Shown: one piece after another, positions 14,301 to 25,711 of the stretch
Position numbering within the stretch: position 1 is the first letter of the stretch
How the letters are laid out: every line of letters begins with the position of its first letter
Assembly (NCBI GenBank): GCA_013399695.1
Contig: VXAU01001101.1
Span: 62,001-126,000 of the forward strand
Length of the DNA: 64,000 nucleotides
Origin: Formicarius rufipectus
Taxonomy: Eukaryota; Chordata; Aves; Passeriformes; Formicariidae
Direction of reading: 5' to 3'
Notes under the pieces: model-generated
What the model was told of the DNA's origin: nothing
The model's database searches: none
The model's input: only the letters and a program-made list of their open reading frames with translations
Made by a program: the position numbers and the translations under genes

Positions 14301-15296
14301 GGTGTTCCACCCCTCCTTTAGTCAGGCCAGGAGCTGCTTGGGGTCGGGGCAGAAAGAAATGCCACCACCACAAGCAAGTGCACTGTGGTGCAGCAGAACA
14401 ACTCCCTGCTGGCACCGGCTCCGTGCAAACCTGGTTCAGACTTCCAGGAGGGCACTACCACATCCAACACCAGTTCCCGTGGGATGGGACAGCCTTCCCC
14501 TCCCACTGCTCTCGCTGCAGTCTCATCACACTGCACCTATTTACAGAGAGAAAGTGCATTTTATGCAATCCAGAGGCAGAGCCAAAGCAACACAAGACAG
14601 GTCTCTGCAATACGGGACCTTCAGTACCTTCCTCCCTGCCACTAATGTACCAAGCAACAACTTGGCTCCATTAATTATTCTGCTTACAGGAGTATCGAAA
14701 AGATCCCTACGAGTCAACACCACAAACAAGGAACACAGCCTGCTCATCTCCTGTTCAGCTGCTCAGGGGATCAGCAAACACTCTGACTCGCGCTGTGTTC
14801 CCCTGGCAAAAACACTCCATCTGAGCCCAACTCCAAGGAAGTTCATATAAAACCCAGCCCGGCTCTGCAGGGCAGCGTGGGGGCTCGGCAGGGGCACAGC
14901 TGCTGGCCCCGGAAAAAGGCTGCTCGCCCCGGCCCGGCCTGCCCCGCCGGCCCCGGCCCCGCGCAGACTTGGCCTTCCATGGCCCAAATGTGCAAAGAGG
15001 AGTCCCAGGCAGGGCCGACGCTGCACCAAGACCCGAGCCCGCTGCCCAGGCGGGACCGGGGGGTGTTCGAGCGCCCGGCGAGGCCGGTTTTGCCCCGCCG
15101 GGAGCGGGTGCCGGAGGCGCAGTGCCCTCAGCGCCCTCAGGGCCGCGGTGCGGCCGCTGCCCTCGCCCTGCCCGCGCTCCCGCCACGCCGCCCGCGCCCC
15201 GTCCTTACACGGTGATGTGCCCGGCGCCCCGCACCGCCACGGGGTCAGGCGCGTCGCGGGGCCGCGGCAGGTCCTGGCTGCGCAGCACGGGTCGGG
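2184..15296 (-). CDS. CHIC1: CHIC1, cysteine-rich hydrophobic domain protein 1 (5' part of gene; three exons visible)
   Basis: Exons on the minus strand are 15209-15296 (exon 1, truncated by a gap), 8860-8914 and 2184-2339. Joined in frame, they give the diagnostic CHIC order. First comes an Asp-Pro-Val-x-Val-Arg-Gly-Ala-Gly-His-Ile-Thr-Val end of exon 1. Next comes FGLSNKFDTEFPSVLTGK (exon 2). Then comes VAPEEFKTS through the hydrophobic cysteine cluster CGCLCCCCTLGCSLWP (exon 3). CHIC proteins are small and membrane-associated, anchored through the acylated cysteine-rich stretch, and linked to vesicle and plasma membranes; the molecular role is poorly defined. The last part of the protein, with the conserved C-terminal ENNRLYHK-type segment, is outside the window. 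CHIC1 rather than CHIC2 is inferred from its position next to CDX4 and the long acidic or GC-rich exon 1 expected for CHIC1. The N-terminus is lost in the gap. The gene lies downstream of both CDX4 copies in the same orientation, as in mammals. Confidence 0.93.
2340..8859 (-). other. CHIC1: CHIC1 intron 2
   Basis: This 6.5 kb intron lies between exons 2 and 3. It holds a 4 x 50 bp minisatellite close to exon 2 (8441-8640). Elsewhere I see AT-rich unique-looking sequence, and no RNA gene or further exon that I can support. Confidence 0.8.
8441..8640. repeat. Minisatellite, four tandem copies of a 50 bp unit
   Basis: The unit begins near CAGTGCCAGGGGAAGGGGGT and ends near CTGTTCCTGCATGACAA. 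Starts fall at about 8441, 8491, 8541 and 8591, exactly 50 bases apart, followed by a partial degenerate fifth start at 8641. Copies differ by only a few bases. Because 50 is not a multiple of three, open frames crossing it read the unit in three successive frames, which explains the odd repetitive minus-strand ORFs. Confidence 0.92.
8860..8914 (-). CDS. CHIC1: CHIC1 exon 2
   Basis: This is a 55 bp exon. The acceptor reads TTTTCAAG and the first base G completes the Val codon begun in exon 1. It then encodes FGLSNKFDTEFPSVLTGK and ends at a GTAAGT donor. It is too short to appear as an ORF and was found by reading the minus strand for the family motif. Confidence 0.94.
8915..15208 (-). other. 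CHIC1: CHIC1 intron 1
   Basis: This 6.3 kb intron runs between the CpG-island exon 1 and exon 2. It contains one CR1 fragment (about 9905-10010), a few homopolymer runs, and otherwise unremarkable AT-rich sequence. No additional gene is supported. Confidence 0.8.
9905..10010 (-). mobile_element. CR1 LINE fragment (3' end)
   Basis: The plus strand reads GGGTTGGAAGGACCTTAAAG, then a GGTTCCAACCCCCTGCCATG segment and a GGGACACCTTCCA segment. This is the well-known signature of the CR1 3' region read as reverse complement, so the element lies on the minus strand. It is a short, 5'-truncated and diverged copy inside CHIC1 intron 1. Confidence 0.85.
14860..15296 (-). promoter_or_regulatory. CHIC1: CpG island at the CHIC1 5' end
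   Basis: Composition changes abruptly to C/G-rich DNA with many CpG dinucleotides (for example repeated CGCC, GCCGG and GCGCC). The island overlaps CHIC1 exon 1 and is cut by the assembly gap. It is the likely promoter-associated island, but the transcription start and 5' UTR must lie in or beyond the gap. The overlapping open frames here reflect high GC. Confidence 0.7.
15209..15296 (-). CDS. CHIC1: CHIC1 exon 1, 3' portion (truncated by assembly gap)
   Basis: Reading leftward from the gap edge, the minus strand encodes residues ending Asp-Ala-Pro-Asp-Pro-Val-Ala-Val-Arg-Gly-Ala-Gly-His-Ile-Thr-Val. The last Val codon is split (GT, with G supplied by exon 2), and a GTAAGG donor follows. This matches the conserved CHIC1/CHIC2 segment immediately before exon 2. 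The start codon and the acidic N-terminus typical of CHIC1 are missing because of the run of Ns. Confidence 0.9.
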
Positions 15297-15488
15297 NNNN
15301 NNNNNNNNNNNNNNNNNNNNNNNNNNNNNNNNNNNNNNNNNNNNNNNNNNNNNNNNNNNNNNNNNNNNNNNNNNNNNNNNNNNNNNNNNNNNNNNNNNNN
15401 NNNNNNNNNNNNNNNNNNNNNNNNNNNNNNNNNNNNNNNNNNNNNNNNNNNNNNNNNNNNNNNNNNNNNNNNNNNNNNNNNNNNNNNN
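15297..15488. other. Assembly gap (192 N) in CHIC1 exon 1 / promoter
   Basis: A run of N separates GC-rich CHIC1 exon 1 from TA-repeat and LTR-like sequence. The two sides differ sharply in composition. GC-rich first exons are commonly lost from bird assemblies. Confidence 0.99.
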
Positions 15489-15925
15489 TATATATATACA
15501 GCTAAATACTATGTACATATAATACAACAATCCCAAACACCCCCCCAAAAGGGAAAAGGGGAAGGGGAAAAGGGACTAAAAAGGGTAAAAAACAAAACAA
15601 TCCCACTCAATCAAATCCCAGGAATTAATTAAATAGAACAATAACACAGGAAAGATCTCACCAACTTCCCTTAGGAGAAGTTAGTGCCTTCCCTCCTCTG
15701 TCGGCAGAGACAACAGCTCTCAGACAGGCCTGAGCTCAGAGAGATAAGCCGAGGCCTAAACACCGAGAGCTGCTGGCTCCGTGTCCACTCCACAAGCGAG
15801 AGAGAAGGAGAGCAAAAGGGACAGACAAGAAACTCCCTCCTGTCTTTATACACCTGATTACGTAAGGGAATGATATGGAATACTTCCTTGGTTTTGTATC
15901 CCGGTTTCTAGGGAAGGCCTACAGA
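15489..15925. mobile_element. Probable avian LTR-retrotransposon (LTR) fragment
   Basis: The stretch starts with TATATATATA and a purine-rich segment (AAAAGGGAAAAGGGGAAGGG). It ends with a GATATGGAATACTTCCTTGG motif that I associate with solo LTRs of songbird endogenous retroviruses. No coding domain remains, and one end is lost in the gap. The assignment rests on memory of the motif and on composition, so it is tentative; family and orientation are not assigned. Confidence 0.4.
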
Positions 15926-15932
15926 AAACTAC

Positions 15933-16360
15933 CACAATGTCCCAATGTCCATGTCCCCGTATCATTGTCGCAATGTCCCTGTCCCCGTCACCATGCCCCT
16001 GTGTCACTGTCCTCGTGCCCGTCATCTCCCGGTGCCCCCGCGGTGGGGCAGGCGGGCTGAGGAGAACAGAGTGACAGCAGTTGTATCACTGTCCCTGTGT
16101 CCCCGTCCCAATGTCTGCATCCCAATGTGCTCATCCCAGTGTCCCTCTCCATGTCCCAATGTCACCGTCCCAATGTCCCCGTCCACATCCCAGTGTCACC
16201 AACCCAGTGTCACTGTCCCCATCCCAATGTCCCTATCCATGTCCCAGTGTCACTGTCCCCATGTCCTAGTGTCACTCTGTGTCCCTGTCCCAGTGTCCAT
16301 GTCCCAATGTCACTGTCCCTGTACACTGTTCCAGTGTCCCTGTCCCAGTGTCCCTGTCGT
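15933..16360. repeat. GTCCC-type minisatellite
   Basis: Units of about 6-12 bases (CAATGTCC, CAGTGTCCCTGTCC, TCACTGTCCC) are repeated with variation over about 430 bp. A short non-repetitive interruption falls near 16020-16085. The opposite strand is G-rich (GGGACAGTGACACTGGGACA). The several plus-strand open frames of Ser-Pro-Val-Cys-like composition are products of this repeat. Confidence 0.9.
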
Positions 16361-16379
16361 GCCCTGGTGCCCACGGAGG

Positions 16380-17440
16380 TGGCCGCCCAGCCTGGCTGAC
16401 TGCAGGGTGGCTCGGGGGGTTCTGTGCCAGCCGATCGATCACACGCCGAGTCTCCTTTCCAAAGGCTCCGTCTCAGCTCTCGCTGCTCAGAGATCTCGGG
16501 TATCTGCGCTATTTGGGGTTTATAACTCGCCCCTGGCCACCAGACGCACCTGAGGCGAGTCGTGTTCGCCCATCGTAGCGAAGCGGAACAACCTTGCGGG
16601 ATTTTAACTTGTGTTGAGGAGTTTCCCTCCCAGCCCTCGGTGTTGGAGGGGCCCGAATGTCTCCACCGTCGGCAGCGTAGTAACCTCCCCGCTCAGGGGG
16701 GCTCCGGGTGCCAAAAACACCCGTGAAAGGCTCAACTACAAAGTGCTCCACCTTTCCAAGACCGGGAACAGGAGGGTCGTGCCGGCCCTGCCCTGGGCTC
16801 AGGGCGGTGGGGACACCAGAGCAGGCTCTGGTGAACCCCACGGTGCGCTTGGTGGAAGTGAAATGTTCTCCCACCGAGCTGCTTAAAGTTAAACGTTCCA
16901 CCGCAGAGCTTGTCCTGCCCCAGCAAGGCACGGACACCCACGAGGAGCCTCTGCCACCTCCACAGCTTCGCTTGCTGCGGGTTTATCAATGGCACGGAGA
17001 GAGGGAAAGCTCCGGGAGCTGGCGCGGACTCGGCGCTGGTCCCTCCCCGGCTTCATTTTAGGGCAAATCAGGGTAAAATCGACACTCCCCTGTGTGGGCA
17101 CGGAGCAGTAGTTGAGACTGGGGCGGATTCCCAACCCTTCAGTTTGTGCCGAGTTCCCCCTCCCGCCCCAGGGCTGCTCCTCACACCCCTTTTACTCCTT
17201 TTCCAGGTGTGTTTCTGTGGCAGTTCCACCCCAAACACCCGGATAGCGCTTCCCCTCCTTCCCCGCCTGATGTTCACCCCTCCGGGGCAGCCGAGGAGAA
17301 AGGGAGGGAGGTTTTGGCTTTTTCCCGAAGGTTTGGTGGTGGGTTTGGGAAGGGAGTTCCCTGGTGGGGTGGGAAAAGGGAATAAAATCCACATGGGAAC
17401 CGCAAAACTGGGGGGAAAAGCCTCGCAGAATAGTTCAGGG
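16380..17440. other. CpG-rich, GC-rich intergenic block upstream of CHIC1
   Basis: This block lies just upstream of the CHIC1 promoter region. It is GC-rich with scattered CpGs and overlapping open frames on both strands. I recognise no protein family in any frame. It may be an outer part of the CHIC1 CpG island or a CHIC1 5' UTR or promoter region separated from exon 1 by an LTR insertion. Confidence 0.35.
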
Positions 17441-19384
17441 GAAAACCCCACCCCAGCACGCAGGTGTAAATTATCATTGAGGTAATAAGCACTTAATTAC
17501 TCGCCCACCGCAAATGTGAAGTAGGCCAAGTAGTTACTGGTGTTTATAATTTCAGGAGAGGAACGAAAAATGAAGTTCCAAGGGGATTTTTGGGTCTGGT
17601 GAATTTTGTTTTATTTTTTAGTGTTAGTGTAGCTGCCATAAAGCATTGGGTCTGGTATGTGTCCAGCTCAGAGATCCTGACCCACAAGAAGGAAGGAACT
17701 CACCTCCTACATGATGAAAAAGGAGTCTCCATCCCTGTCTGCTGTTTTCAGGAAAATACTTCCCTCTTAGATCACCTTTATTGCTTTACAGGAGTTTCTG
17801 GACTGCAGCAAAATGCAGATGAGTTGACTGAGAAAATTTCTGATGCTTCACAAAGCAGAATTTTATGAGCTACAGTTTTATCAGGGCTCCATGCTCTTCC
17901 TTCAGCATGTTATCCATCTTCTGTGGAGCTGCAGGTAAATCACACTAATAACTTGAGGGAAAAATAAGAGACAAGTTGTTATAAAATGAAATTACATGAT
18001 CTATGTTCTCCCATTTTTGTCAAAATACCTTTTTCTTATTTAGTGATGAATTTTTTCCAATAAGTGGCAAGAAAAGCAATTAATTGACCAAACATTGAAA
18101 ATACATTCTGTTTAGAAACATGTTAAAAATGAGAAAATTCTTCTGTACTTGAGGAGCTGATATTTCTGCACACATCTTTGTCTTTATGTAGATGATTGAC
18201 ATTCATAACCCCTGGAAAAGAAGTCCTGAAACCACTGAAATAAAGTTATATATGGAATTATTAATAAGGTTCTGGCCTTTATTTTACTCTCAGTGAAATT
18301 CCAGGTGTCTACTTTAACTGATGTGAAAGCCAAAGAGGTACATCTTATAATTTAGAATGCCAGAAGAAATGATAGTTCTGATCCTTTGCATTATAGACTT
18401 GAATATTTAGTTGAGATCACCTTGTTCTTGGCAGCTTTGGTGAAAGGCCCACGAGAAAGGTACTGATATTTAAAATACAATCACAGGGTGTGTAACCTGA
18501 GGTGCTTCTGGCCAGTGTTTCCTATGAGAAGGGGCTCAATGCAAGCTTTTCGGCTCAAAGCCACGTGTTGTTGGTGAGGAGAGGCCAGACAGCTCTGGGT
18601 CTGTTTCATGGAAAAGTTAAAACTGCTGTTCTTAGTTTATTATGGAAGCATTTTCCAGCACTGTCCCTGCAGAATGCTAAAAAACATTATGAGAATTGTT
18701 TTATCTTCCTCAGAGGGCTACAACAGTCCTTGTTTTCTCAAAGCTTTGTCTGACTGCTGCTTTTTATGAACCTTGCTGGTGTATTTCTGTTTCTTAGACT
18801 CTTGATCTGGTGAGTGAAAAATTTTTACAGGTGCTTCCATTTTCAGAGGAATAATTGGAGTAGAGGGCCACAGGGATGGTTTCTAGCTCCTACTCAGCTA
18901 GGTGTGAAATGGATTCTCTTAAAGAACTAGAGTAAGGTGTTTATAAGATATTTGGTATATTTTCCTGTGTTTAACTGACTACTGGTGTCAGTAATTCTTA
19001 TTTACCATCATTATTTCATCGGGACTGTGGCTTTGCAATGCTCCATTAATGAAATTGTGAGTGCATCAGTAGCAGGGATTTTCTGGCATTGGAAGAAATA
19101 GAGAAGATTCTTTGACCAGTTTTACCCTCATCTCTGTAACTGTATGAGTTGAGACATCCTGCCCCTGTGCTAAAGGATGTTTATGTGTTTTTATAGAACT
19201 AAAATGACCTTGGCAGTGATTCCATTGATATAAAGTGTTTGGATTTCAGAATAATTTCCCATGAAAATGTCTGGCTGCTGAAATGAAGCTGTTTTTGAGG
19301 TGAGGGATAACTTTGAGACCAGCTAAATGATAGAAATCAAAACGTAGTGGTAAAGACAGCCCTCATATCCAGGAGAGGCTTCTA

Positions 19385-19500
19385 GGGAAGTCCAGCAGTG
19401 CTGTTCAACATGACTATAAATGCTTTGGAATCGGGGGTGATGAAGTTTGCCACTGAGATGTCTCACTGACTTTTGGCAAAACTGGGTCTGTGCTCAACAG
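19385..19500 (+). mobile_element. Decayed CR1 LINE body fragment
   Basis: The segment around CTGTTCAACATGACTATAAA, then GATGAAGTTTGCC and AAAACTGGG, resembles the CR1 reverse-transcriptase region in sense orientation. It is heavily diverged and broken by frame-shifting changes. No functional reading frame remains. Confidence 0.45.
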
Positions 19501-22500
19501 GGTGAGGGACTGAAACTGTTCCAGTGCTGTCTGACAGTGATTGCCCTGCATGACCCTTGGATGCTTAAGGGAGAGAGGAAAACCCTGGGAACAGACAGCT
19601 CCAGGAACAGTCCACAGCCTGCTTAGGGGAATAATTGAGAGAGGAAGAGTCATCTTGGGAGAGTTTAAGCTGGGATTTCCCATAGATCATGCCCTCCTGG
19701 CATGATCCCACTTTCACTGGGGTAAGTGCTGACTTGGGATGTGGATCAAGCCCTTTAAGAAGATATTTATTTCTTTTTTTTTTTTGGAATACTTAAGATC
19801 CCCCTTGGATGCTGAAAGAACAAGCCCTCTTCCCATCCCTTGAGTTCAGTTTGGTTCAAATAAAAATCCCTTGAAAATTTTCCAAGGATGAAAGAAAGCA
19901 AGAGACTGTGTGTGTGCCAGAAAGGGAAACAAACCCCACGTGCTTGTGCAAGGATTTGCAACCTCAGCATTGGATATGACAATGAGGAGATTCAGGTGTT
20001 AGGTAAAGGTGTGGCAGGCAGGAGACAGCCAGCAGCAGAATCATGTGCCAGTGGAAAGCCTCCTTTCTAATGCAGCCTGGGTTCTCATTTAATAAACAAG
20101 CTCATGTTCCAGCCAATTGAATGGACATTGTGCCAGATGGGCTCATGTGATTGGATTGAAGCATGACTTCCTTTAGGTGTTGGAGCAAGTGGGACAATAA
20201 TTTGCTGAATTGAATAGCAAAAAGAGCAAGTGTTGAATTTTGGCATAATATAACGTGTTCCCTCTTTATCACGAGTGTCTGAGGTATTTGCAAACCACAA
20301 AAGGAAGTCTCTTTAATTGGAAAACGTGCTTTGCTATACCGGCTTCATATTTAACATCTTATGCTTTTTAAGTAGAGATTGAAGTCAAAGTTCGGCTGAA
20401 GTTCCAGTAGACATTTTTTTCTTCCCTGTTTTTGTGTTCTCTCCTGTAGGAATGATGACTCTGTGAGTCAAAATAGACCATTTTAGAAAAACACCCTTTG
20501 TAACCCATGCCTGTATTTGAAGAATGTCTGCCCAGAGTTGGATTTGAGAGGTAAATACTACAGGGAATTTTTTCAGCCTGATTTATCCAAACTTCATGGC
20601 TTCACAGGAAGAAATATTTAGGAGCCTCATTTTGGTACATTTTTAGGATGCTGTTTATTTGATGAAACTATTATGCCTTAAAAACTGAATGATTTGTGGA
20701 GAGATGATGGGCTCTGGCAATGTTTATCCACTCAAATCACTTCCTTTCTTGGAATCAAAAGTGTTCTTATATAGGGCATGAAAGACAAAAAAAGAGCAGG
20801 TGAAAAAGGAGATAAAACAAAGCACAGTATTCAATAAAAGCTCTATGGAGAGAGCATAGACAGTGACTGCTAATGTAGGCCTGAGAGATTCTGAGTCTTC
20901 CAATGTATTTTTTCCTTGTTTGTTCCAAAGAAATCACCGCCCCACAGTCATTCTTCAGAAGGAAGAATATACAGCAAGTGATGTCATGTTGACCCTCACA
21001 ATTCACCCGTTTCAGACACTTGTGTGTTTCAACAAAGGAGGAGGTTGTTGGATAAGAGGAAAGCACTCCCGGAGTTTGGAGAATGTATTTCAAGTGTGGT
21101 GGACAAGCCACCTTGTTCCTTGATAACTAATACAAACTCTTACCCCAAGCAGAGTTGCATCTCACTGCAAGTTCGTGTTGTTCTGTTTAGAAATAGAAAG
21201 GTGTCATTCACTGGGCTAATTTGGATGTGTTCACTCGTTGAAGGAAGGAAAGTCGGGAGTGATGTGAGAGGTTTAATAAAACTGGATTTGTGATAAAAAC
21301 ATATGGTAATATCTGGGGGTTTTGGCTCAGGGCAGGGGTGTGCATCTCTGTGCTGCTTATACTGAAAATGCCTCATGGAGATCAGTTTTCAAAAGTAGTC
21401 GAAGTTGCTAGAGATTTTCAGGTTTCAGACCCAGGTTTTTACCTGACCTGTATGACTACTACAAGCAGCCACTTGGCTGTTTAAGCTTTACTCTCTTCTC
21501 TGTAAATTGATATTTTAAATATCTTATAATGAGGCTCTTTCCAATTCCTGGTCTAAGCTATCTGTCATTACTGTAACTATGGATAAATCTGTATTTTTCT
21601 TTATTTTCTCCCACAAATCAATGTTTAGAAATTAGTTAATAAAACCAAATCACTGTGGTGCTACTCTAAGCATGAGCAATTTGTGGCAAATCGTTCCTTC
21701 TTGATTAGGTATTTATAGGCATTGGGACTGAGCAGGGCAATTGTTCTCAAAGCTTTGGCACCTTTGCAGTGTTCTCCTAAGAATAAAGATGCTTCAGATA
21801 AATGTCAGAAGGGATTTGCTGGCTGCTGAAATTAGACAGTTGTGTGATGCAGAGTTTCCTTTTGATATCAGCATGGTGTAACAGTGGCTCACTACTTTGC
21901 AAACTCCAAGCACCAACCAAACAGCAGAATTGAAACAGTGGGATGGTTTTCTGTTTACAGAAAGTGAAAAACACAGGAAACGCAGAGGGCTTGGGGAAGG
22001 ATACCCACTGGGTGAGAAGGATGGCATCTGATTTATTATTATTTTAATTGCCTCATGGTGCTAAGGGAGAGTCTAACTAAAGTCCCTGGAGAAGTCTTCA
22101 AAGGAGGAAAGATAAATATTGAAAAATGTTATTTATAACCTTTCGTGTTTCACTCATGCAAATACAAAAATTAAATACCAGGGCCGAGCACATCTTCTGA
22201 AGTTTTTCCTTTGCATAAGCAGTGCTGAAGAGTCAAACACAGCTGCCCAGGAGATAATAGCCGTGGGAGGGCTTTGGCTGTGTGTCCTCCACCCCACTGC
22301 ATATCCTGACCCTCATGTTCCCATGCTGTGGTTGGCACAACGTGACTGTAGGATGGACTCCTGTCAAGCTGCCCTGTGGTCTGGAATGGGCCGCTGAAAT
22401 GTGCCAGCAGGAAGTGCTGAACTGTGTTTTGATTTGGGATGGTGTTTGCTGGGAAAAGTAATGGCCACATTCAGAGAGAGAGGAAGGATTTCCTTCTTTC

Positions 22501-25066
22501 AGCTTCTTGCCATTTTCCCCGCTCTATGGCTTACCAGCCTCCTGAGCTGGAACTCTGCATAGTTCTCAGTCTCTGATCTAGTTTACTAAAACTTGCCCTG
22601 ATAGTAAAAAGAGTTTAATTTCCACCCTACCCCTTAGGTTATTTTGAGGAACAGCTATGTTGCTGCACTGAGATTGAAGGGGATGTTATCATCTGGATGT
22701 GGGTAGTTGGGCACAGTATGAGACAGGGGGAATAACTTCATCTCTGACTCGGCCATAGCCAGATAAGATAATCTGATACACTTTTTAGGTTTAGACATCA
22801 GTATGTAGTGCATTAAAGGGCCTGTGTTACCCAGATATTTACCAATATATGCTTTGGAAAAAATTCAGGGTGAAGATCGTGAAAAAGGAAAACACTTTTT
22901 ATTGACAAGACTGATCTTAAACATGCTACAGGAGGTGCTTTGTATCCTATTCCAGCTCTGGTCTGACATCAAAAATAGCCTCATTTGGAAGGATTCCTTT
23001 GTGGGCTGTGGTGGTTCCAAGTGCAGTCCGTGGGTCCAGTGGCTCTTCTGCCCAGTTTGCTGGAGCACTGGGATGTTTCCTCACAGCCAGACTGGAGCTC
23101 CTTTACAATCTGTTGAATGTGAGCATGGTAAATAACCACAGAAGATTTTTATTTCCATTTTGACATAAATGAGAAGGAAAGAGAAATCTGAAGTTAAGCA
23201 ATTAGTTTTCAGTATGCAAATATAAGGAATTATGTGCTGTAAGTTGCAGCTCTTCACTTGCCATTCTTCCTTGTAGATATGATGACTGATCACAGAAAAA
23301 ACCCTGAAAACTGGAAGAAAGTTTTCTCTCCCTCTGCATTCTTGTGCCAGTGATAACCCTCAGAAAAGCCCTCCCCTGCTCTCCACAGAGATGGGCCTCC
23401 TGGTGAGGTGACATTTGCATAGTAAGGTAAAGGTCCTCTTCCCTTTTTCTTGTGTATCTAAAGTATGAGTTTCTTGGGAGATTATTTGATCCTGTCCATC
23501 CTTCATGTGTAGAAGGGCAGCACTTCTGTGAATCTGAACAGTCTGGATGTTGTGGTGTGTTCTCTGCAGTGGGCTGCTCTGTGTCCTAAACAGTCCATCA
23601 TCACACTGGAACAGCAGTGGCAGCTCTGGAAGATGCTGAATTAAAGCCATCCAGACATGGTCTCAGCTTCTCATCAGGCTGAGTTTTGTAAACTCAGATT
23701 TTCTGTTTACAGTTGGTTTGCTTTAAGAAGCACCCCTTTATTTTAACTATAGAGAGAAGATTAATAGCAAATATATTGGGGAGCCACCCACAAAATGCTT
23801 GCAGTAAGTTCATATCCTGTGTTACAGGATTCCTTCCCAGTTTAATTTGAGGCCTTTATGTGTACAAATATATAATTCAGTATTTATTTGTGAAGAGTGT
23901 TTTTCTTGGAACTCCTAATAGAGTCACTTTCATGGAGTTACTGTAACAGTTATTTTTAAATAATTGGGGAACAATGAGACACATTTTCAAACTTATCTGG
24001 TGTACTGAATGCAGATGAGAGCTTTGGCAGATTCTGTCCCTGTTGTTCAGTGCATTATCAGTGCTCACTGACACAAAGAGAAGCAGAATTTCATCTTCTG
24101 TTCCTGAGAGCAAGTTTGATATTGCTGAAATAAGTCATGCATGACTGTAATTGGTCTGACTTTTCATATGCCAGATAATGCTGAGTTCTGTTTGCTTTCT
24201 GCTGTCTTCCCTTTTTTTACCTCTGCTCCTCTTGGCCTTTTCAGTAATACGAAATTTTTCCAATAGAGCACTTAACCTGTATGCTATCAAGAAGCTCGCC
24301 CTATGAAATTCCAAGGAATAATACTACTGAAGGCTTGGGAGGAGGAGATTTTAGTGCTTTGGGTTATCTTTCTACTTTTCCCAGACTTGTCTTCTAGGTA
24401 TCATTGCTGCCTTCTCACCTGCCAACGTGGACTGAAAATTAAAGCAAACCACACCATGTTTATCCGTAATTTGTGCTTTTTGAGAAGTGCACATGGAGTG
24501 ACCATTTCTTTTGTGGCATACCTGCACTTTGTGAAAGCTGAGCTGCTTCAGGAAACAGCTCCCAAGTGCCCTGTCAGCTGCTTCAGGGTATTTCTTGCCT
24601 TCAGCACAAACTAAGTGTCATGTATAAAATCAGTGGCCTAGGACTGCTGCTATTTCATTTTAAACATTTAGAGACAATAAGCAAATTCTTTCTTTGCTTT
24701 TTGGGGGTTTTCTGGTAGTAACAGTTCTGTTTCCATTGCATTTTGGCTCGTGTTTTTGAGCAATTTGTGCAGTCTTTGAAGATTGAATTAATATTTATCT
24801 TCCAAATTATTTGGCATTTTCTGATGTGCCTGAGAAATGGCTGCATTTCTTGCAATGGAGCAAATCTTGACAGGCTTGGCTGCTTATCTGTGACTATTGC
24901 ACCCTGGAATGCCATTACACAGGGGAAAGATGACTTGTGTTATTGAATTAAATGCAGTATGTTGGTATAGTGACATTATTATTTTTCTTGAGTATTTAGA
25001 TGTCTTTTGAATGTCTTTGTTGTTTTTAAAAAGTAGCATTCTTTTCAGTACATGAAAGTGTAAATA

Positions 25067-25072
25067 TTTATT
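25067..25072 (-). terminator. Candidate poly(A) signal of CDX4 copy A
   Basis: TTTATT on the plus strand is AATAAA on the minus strand, about 430 bp past the copy A stop codon. It is plausible by position only; other matches exist further left. Confidence 0.25.
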
Positions 25073-25504
25073 ACACCTACTGTTTACTCTAATTAGATAA
25101 ATGTAACAAACCAAACACACCCCATGTCTTCTATTTTCTGCAATAATACTCTGTTTTATAATCAGTTCACTTGGTTTTTCTTTGGCTATGTATGCTCAGC
25201 CTAGAACTACATTTACTTGAATCTTTGTTGTCTCATTCTTGGTGTCAGTGTCTGAAGCAAATTACCTGCTATTCAAAGATGCTGAGAGATGAATCTTAGC
25301 AGCACAAGTTCCCTGAGATTTCTGCAACAATTCAAATATTTTGATAAAAGTCCCAGATCCTGTACTTGGACACCAGCACTCTGAAGGCAGTTCAGTGACA
25401 ATGATCCTGTGCAGAGTGGAGTTTTCAGGGCGGGGTGGCAGAGGTAGGGAAATCCATCCTTGTTTTTTGGTTTTTCCTGGTTTTTTCCCCCCGCCCCCCC
25501 CTTT

Positions 25505-25711
25505 TCACTCCGAAACCATAACCTGGTGAATGTCACTGGGCTGTAACCCGCTGATGCCGTGTGGAGGTGGGAACAGAGAGCTCGACAGTTCGTTCGGGCT
25601 GAGGGACCCGGAGTCGCTTTGGGCGGAGCCGCCGCTGCCGTCGAACTGCGAGATTTTCTTCTTGAGCAGCTTCCTCTCCTTCGCCCGCCGATTCTGGAAC
25701 CAGATTTTCAC
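25505..25711 (-). CDS. CDX4: CDX4 copy A exon 3 (homeodomain helix 3 and C-terminal tail)
   Basis: The exon is 207 bp including a TGA stop. The acceptor reads TGTCGGGACAG and is pyrimidine-poor. It encodes the recognition helix VKIWFQNRRAKERK (Gln50, Asn51 and Arg53 present), then LLKKKISQFDGSGGSAQSDS and a Ser/Pro-rich tail ending VMVSE. The tail is the clearest CDX4-specific signature in the window. Confidence 0.96.
   Translation of the reverse strand: MKIWFQNRRAKERKLLKKKISQFDGSGGSAQSDSGSLSPNELSSSLFPPPHGISGLQPSDIHQVMVSE

Larger units (their letters stand above)
17441..25504. other. Intergenic region between CHIC1 and CDX4 copy A, including the likely 3' UTR of copy A
   Basis: No coding exon is recognised on either strand. 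One decayed CR1 body fragment is visible near 19385-19500. The right-hand few hundred bases, immediately downstream of the copy A stop codon, should be its 3' UTR. The rest is AT-rich unique-looking DNA. Confidence 0.6.

Noticed and set aside
14755..15548. Long Ala/Pro/Gly/Arg-rich frames around the CHIC1 CpG island
   Set aside because: They are high-GC artefacts, some spanning Ns. Only the frame ending in the CHIC1 exon 1 motif with a proper donor is supported.
15945..16553. Long plus-strand open frames rich in Ser, Pro, Val, Cys and Gln
   Set aside because: These are products of the GTCCC minisatellite, with the same composition in several frames.
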